From contig NW_003111692.1 in the NCBI RefSeq assembly GCF_000003605.2, forward strand, positions 1 to 24,877: DNA of 24,877 bases. Direction: 5' to 3'. How positions within the stretch are numbered: the stretch's first letter is position 1; every line of letters starts with the position of its first letter. Origin of the DNA: Saccoglossus kowalevskii. Taxonomy: Eukaryota > Hemichordata > Enteropneusta > Harrimaniidae. Shown here one piece after another: positions 22,644-24,877 of the stretch. The position numbers and the translations under genes were made by a program. Under the pieces are notes generated by a model, which had not been told where the DNA came from, did not search any database, and saw nothing but the letters and a program-made list of their open reading frames with translations.

Positions 22644-23094
22644 ACCTCATAGATTCTAACATATCTGCTCATAGTGAAAGGAATACCTCATAGATTCTAA
22701 CATATCGCTTCATAGTGAATGGAATACCTCATAGATTCTAACATATCTGCTCATAGTGAATGGAATACCTCATAGATTCTAACATATCTGCTCATAGTGA
22801 ATGGAATACCTCATAGAATCTAACATATCGCTTCACAGTGAATGGAATACCTCATAGATTCTAACATATCTGCTCATAGTGAATGGAATACCTCATAGAT
22901 TCTAACATATCTCCTCATAGTGAATGGAATACCTCATAGATTCTAACATATCTGCTCATAGTGAATGGAATACATCATAGATTCTAAAATATCTCTTCAT
23001 AGTGAATGGAATACCTCACAGATTCTAACATATCTGCTCATAGTGAATGGAATACCTCATAGATTCTAACATATCGCTTCATAGTGAATGGAAT
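22644..23094. repeat. Block R, short copy 2: A(gaaagg)-B-A-A-B(cacag)-A-C-A-pDa-A(cacag)-B
   Basis: Eleven monomers matching the first eleven of the block at 23587, exactly 943 bp (23 monomers) downstream, including gaaagg and both cacag marks. The B at 22808 also has 'gaatc'. After the shared part this copy continues A-F-G-G, whereas the next goes to C-pFa. Confidence 0.86.
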
Positions 23095-23135
23095 ACCTCA
23101 TAGATTCTAACATATCTGCTCATAGTGAATGGAAT

Positions 23136-23504
23136 ACCTCATAGATTCTAACATATCACTCCATAGTGAATGGAATACCTCATAGATTCTAACATATCGC
23201 TCCATAGTGAATGGAATACCTCATAGATTCTAACATATCGCTCCATAGTGAATGGAATACCTCATAGATTCTAACATATCTGCTCATGGTGAATGGAATA
23301 CCTCATAGATTCTAACATATCGCTCCATAGTGAATGGAATACCTCATAGATTCTAACATACCTGCTCATAGTGAATGGAATACATCATAGATTCTAACAT
23401 ATCACTTCATAGTGAATGGAATACCTCATAGATTCTAACATATCTGCTCATAGTGAATGGAATACATCCTAGATTCTAACATATCTCCTCATAGTGAATG
23501 GAAT
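23136..23504. repeat. F-G-G-A-G-A-pH-A-pC block, copy 4
   Basis: Nine monomers, 369 bp, with catggtg and catcctag as in copy 2 at 10742. Its sixth monomer alone has 'acctgct' (T to C before the hinge). It is flanked on both sides by block R copies. Confidence 0.9.
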
Positions 23505-23586
23505 ACCTCATAGATTCTAACATATCTGCTCATAGTGAATGGAATACCTCATAGATTCTAACATATCTGCTCATAGTGAATGGAAT

Positions 23587-24283
23587 ACCTCATAGATTCT
23601 AACATATCTGCTCATAGTGAAAGGAATACCTCATAGATTCTAACATATCGCTTCATAGTGAATGGAATACCTCATAGATTCTAACATATCTGCTCATAGT
23701 GAATGGAATACCTCATAGATTCTAACATATCTGCTCATAGTGAATGGAATACCTCATAGATTCTAACATATCGCTTCACAGTGAATGGAATACCTCATAG
23801 ATTCTAACATATCTGCTCATAGTGAATGGAATACCTCATAGATTCTAACATATCTCCTCATAGTGAATGGAATACCTCATAGATTCTAACATATCTGCTC
23901 ATAGTGAATGGAATACATCATAGATTCTAAAATATCTCTTCATAGTGAATGGAATACCTCACAGATTCTAACATATCTGCTCATAGTGAATGGAATACCT
24001 CATAGATTCTAACATATCGCTTCATAGTGAATGGAATACCTCATAGATTCTAACATATCTCCTCATAGTGAATGGAATACATCATAGATTCTAAAATATC
24101 ACTCCATAGTGAATGGAATACCTCATAGATTCTAACATATCACTCCATATTGAATGGAATACCTCATAGATTCTAACATATCTCCTCATAGTGAATGGAA
24201 TACCTCATAGATTCTAACATATCGCTTCATAGTGAATGGAATACCTCATAGATTCTAACATATCTGCTCATAGTGAATGGAAT
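23587..24283. repeat. 17-monomer block R, copy 3 (matches 1438-2093)
   Basis: Monomers 576-592: A(gaaagg)-B-A-A-B(cacag)-A-C-A-pDa-A(cacag)-B-C-pFa-F(catattg)-C-B-A. Compared with 1438-2093 it has one added F and one A for C. The pair is about 22 kb apart, the longest-range clear duplication inside the window. Confidence 0.88.
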
Positions 24284-24857
24284 ACCTCATATATTCTAAC
24301 ATATCTCCTCATAGTGAATGGAATACCTCATAGATTCTAACATATCTGCTCATAGTGAATGGAATACCTCATAGATTCTAACATATCTCTTCATAGTGAA
24401 TGGAATACCTCATAGATTCTAAAATATCTGTTCATAATGAATGGAATACCTCATAGATTCTAACATATCTCCCCATAGTGAATGGAATACCTCATAGATT
24501 CTAACATATCAGCTCATAGTGAATGGAATACCTCATAGATTCTAACATATCGCTTCATAGTGAATGGAATACCTCATAGATTCTAACATATCTGCTCATA
24601 GTGAATGGAATACCTCATAGATTCTAACATATCTGCTCATAGTGAATGGAATACCTCATAGATTCTAACATATCTCTTCATAGTGAATGGAATACCTCAT
24701 AGATTCTAACATATCTCCTCATAGTGAATGGAATACATCATAGATTCTAACATATCTCCTCATAGTGAATGGAATACCTCATAGATTCTAACATATCTCC
24801 TCATAGTGAATGGAATACCTCATAGATTCTAACATATCTCTTCATAGTGAATGGAAT
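24161..24857. repeat. 17-monomer block T, copy 2
   Basis: Monomers 590-606: C-B-A-C-A-D-Ea(aatg)-P-A-B-A-A-D-C-pC-C-D, overlapping the end of block R by three monomers (C-B-A). It pairs with 17344-18040. The A after P has a 'cagctc' hinge. The overlap of two block identities shows that block boundaries are themselves mosaic. Confidence 0.86.
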
Positions 24858-24877
24858 ACCTCATAGATCTAACATAT
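24858..24877. repeat. Partial monomer 607, cut by the window edge
   Basis: Twenty bases of a further unit with one T lost ('catagatcta' for 'catagattcta'). The array clearly continues beyond the window. Confidence 0.95.

Larger units (their letters stand above)
1..24877. repeat. 41-bp satellite array filling the whole window (606 monomers plus a partial)
   Basis: Every base belongs to a head-to-tail 41-bp repeat. Landmarks in monomer coordinates, starting at ACCTC: CTCATAG at 3-9 and again at 25-31, TAGATTCTA at 7-15, ACATATC at 16-22, a variable hinge at 23-26, and GAATGGAAT at 33-41. Phase was followed through each indel: starts fall on 41n+1 with drift between -2 and +11, giving 606 complete units and 20 bases of a 607th. 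The consensus has 14 G or C in 41. The array cannot encode a protein: 41 is not a multiple of 3, so every stop recurs in every frame each 123 bp. In the perfect array no open stretch exceeds about 20 codons on either strand. Such length and purity is typical of eukaryotic satellite DNA at heterochromatic sites. Species and chromosomal position are unknown. Confidence 0.98.

Noticed and set aside
1-24877. CRISPR array
   Set aside because: Unit size is in the range of CRISPR repeats, but copies abut directly. The only variable part is a four-base hinge with recurring states, and there are no unique spacers, leader or cas genes.
1-24877. Repetitive protein-coding gene or ORFs
   Set aside because: Period 41 is not divisible by 3. 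TAG, TAA and TGA in the unit (and their complements) close every frame on both strands within about 60 bases in the perfect array, so no open stretch beyond about 20 codons is expected.
1-24877. Human satellite II/III or similar GGAAT pentamer satellite
   Set aside because: GAATGGAAT at monomer positions 33-41 resembles two GGAAT pentamers, but the remaining 32 bases show no pentamer structure. The likeness is probably chance.
1-24877. CENP-B box or telomere repeat
   Set aside because: The unit lacks the TTCG and CGGG cores of a CENP-B box, and no TTAGGG-, TTTAGGG- or TTAGG-type runs are present.
1-24877. 41-42-bp microchromosome satellites of galliform birds
   Set aside because: Only the unit length agrees. 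As I recall those repeats are G+C-rich with spaced A and T clusters, whereas this unit is about 34% G+C without such clusters. A database search would settle it.
1-24877. TATA-like strings (atatat, tataat) as promoters
   Set aside because: They are part of the repeated 'acatatc'/'aatatatc' tract and its variants, with no associated gene or unique context.
1-24877. Inverted segments, embedded transposons or breaks in the array
   Set aside because: Phase was followed from 1 to 24877 with every drift explained by indels of three bases or fewer. All monomers are in the same orientation and nothing foreign is inserted.
1-24877. An undescribed multi-gene system
   Set aside because: There is no coding capacity. 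What structure exists is at the level of repeat organisation.

Overview
The whole window is one tandem array of a short non-coding satellite. Its unit is 41 bp, always head-to-tail on the same strand. It enters at base 1 and is still running at base 24877, so no flanking DNA is visible. Tracking the phase by hand through every length change gives 606 complete monomers plus a 20-base partial one. All but about 23 complete monomers are exactly 41 bp, and the net length drift is only +11 bp. The consensus is about 34% G+C. I see no gene, RNA gene, transposon, inverted segment or other sequence. The reading is eukaryotic satellite heterochromatin (centromeric, pericentromeric, subtelomeric or a sex-chromosome block). 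I do not recognise the repeat and cannot name a species.

The monomer has a nearly invariant body and a hypervariable 'hinge' at positions 23-26, between ATATC and CATAG. Notation used throughout: A=tgct (about 266 copies), B=gctt (about 97), C=tcct (about 80), D=tctt, E=tgtt, F=actc, G=gctc (12), H=actt, P=tccc. Two further positions vary and are linked to the hinge: position 3 (C, or A giving an 'acatc' start, written p) and position 17 (C; A giving 'aaaat', written a; T giving 'aatat', written t). Common linked forms are pDa, At and Ea. Counts are by eye and may be off by a few.

The order of monomer types is not random. It forms higher-order repeats (HORs) and longer mosaic blocks. The clearest HOR is a 12-monomer, 492-bp unit, pDa-At-A-B-Ea-A-B-F-B-A-C-A, with full copies at 13571-14062, 16032-16523 and 16729-17220. 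A 17-monomer, 697-bp compound unit contains it. Versions lacking whole monomers fill 5003-7011 and 19313-19640.

Other blocks recur at distances of 1 to 22 kb with shared private point variants. These are F-G-G-A-G-A-pH (four copies), the 'aatg/catac/catgg/ctcctag' block (three copies and a part), a 16-17-monomer block near both ends (1438 and 23587), a 17-monomer block at 17344 and 24161, and a 9-monomer block at 4226 and 18862. This is the pattern expected from repeated unequal crossover or replication-based duplication of multi-monomer segments, followed by single-base and whole-monomer change.

Local patches at 15743-15949, 21858-22026 and 22560-22643 carry clustered small indels unlike the rest. 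They are either older or less homogenised monomers, or consensus errors in the assembly. No protein-coding or defence-type system is present. What is of interest is the HOR grammar, the hinge, and CpG sites confined almost entirely to two hinge types.
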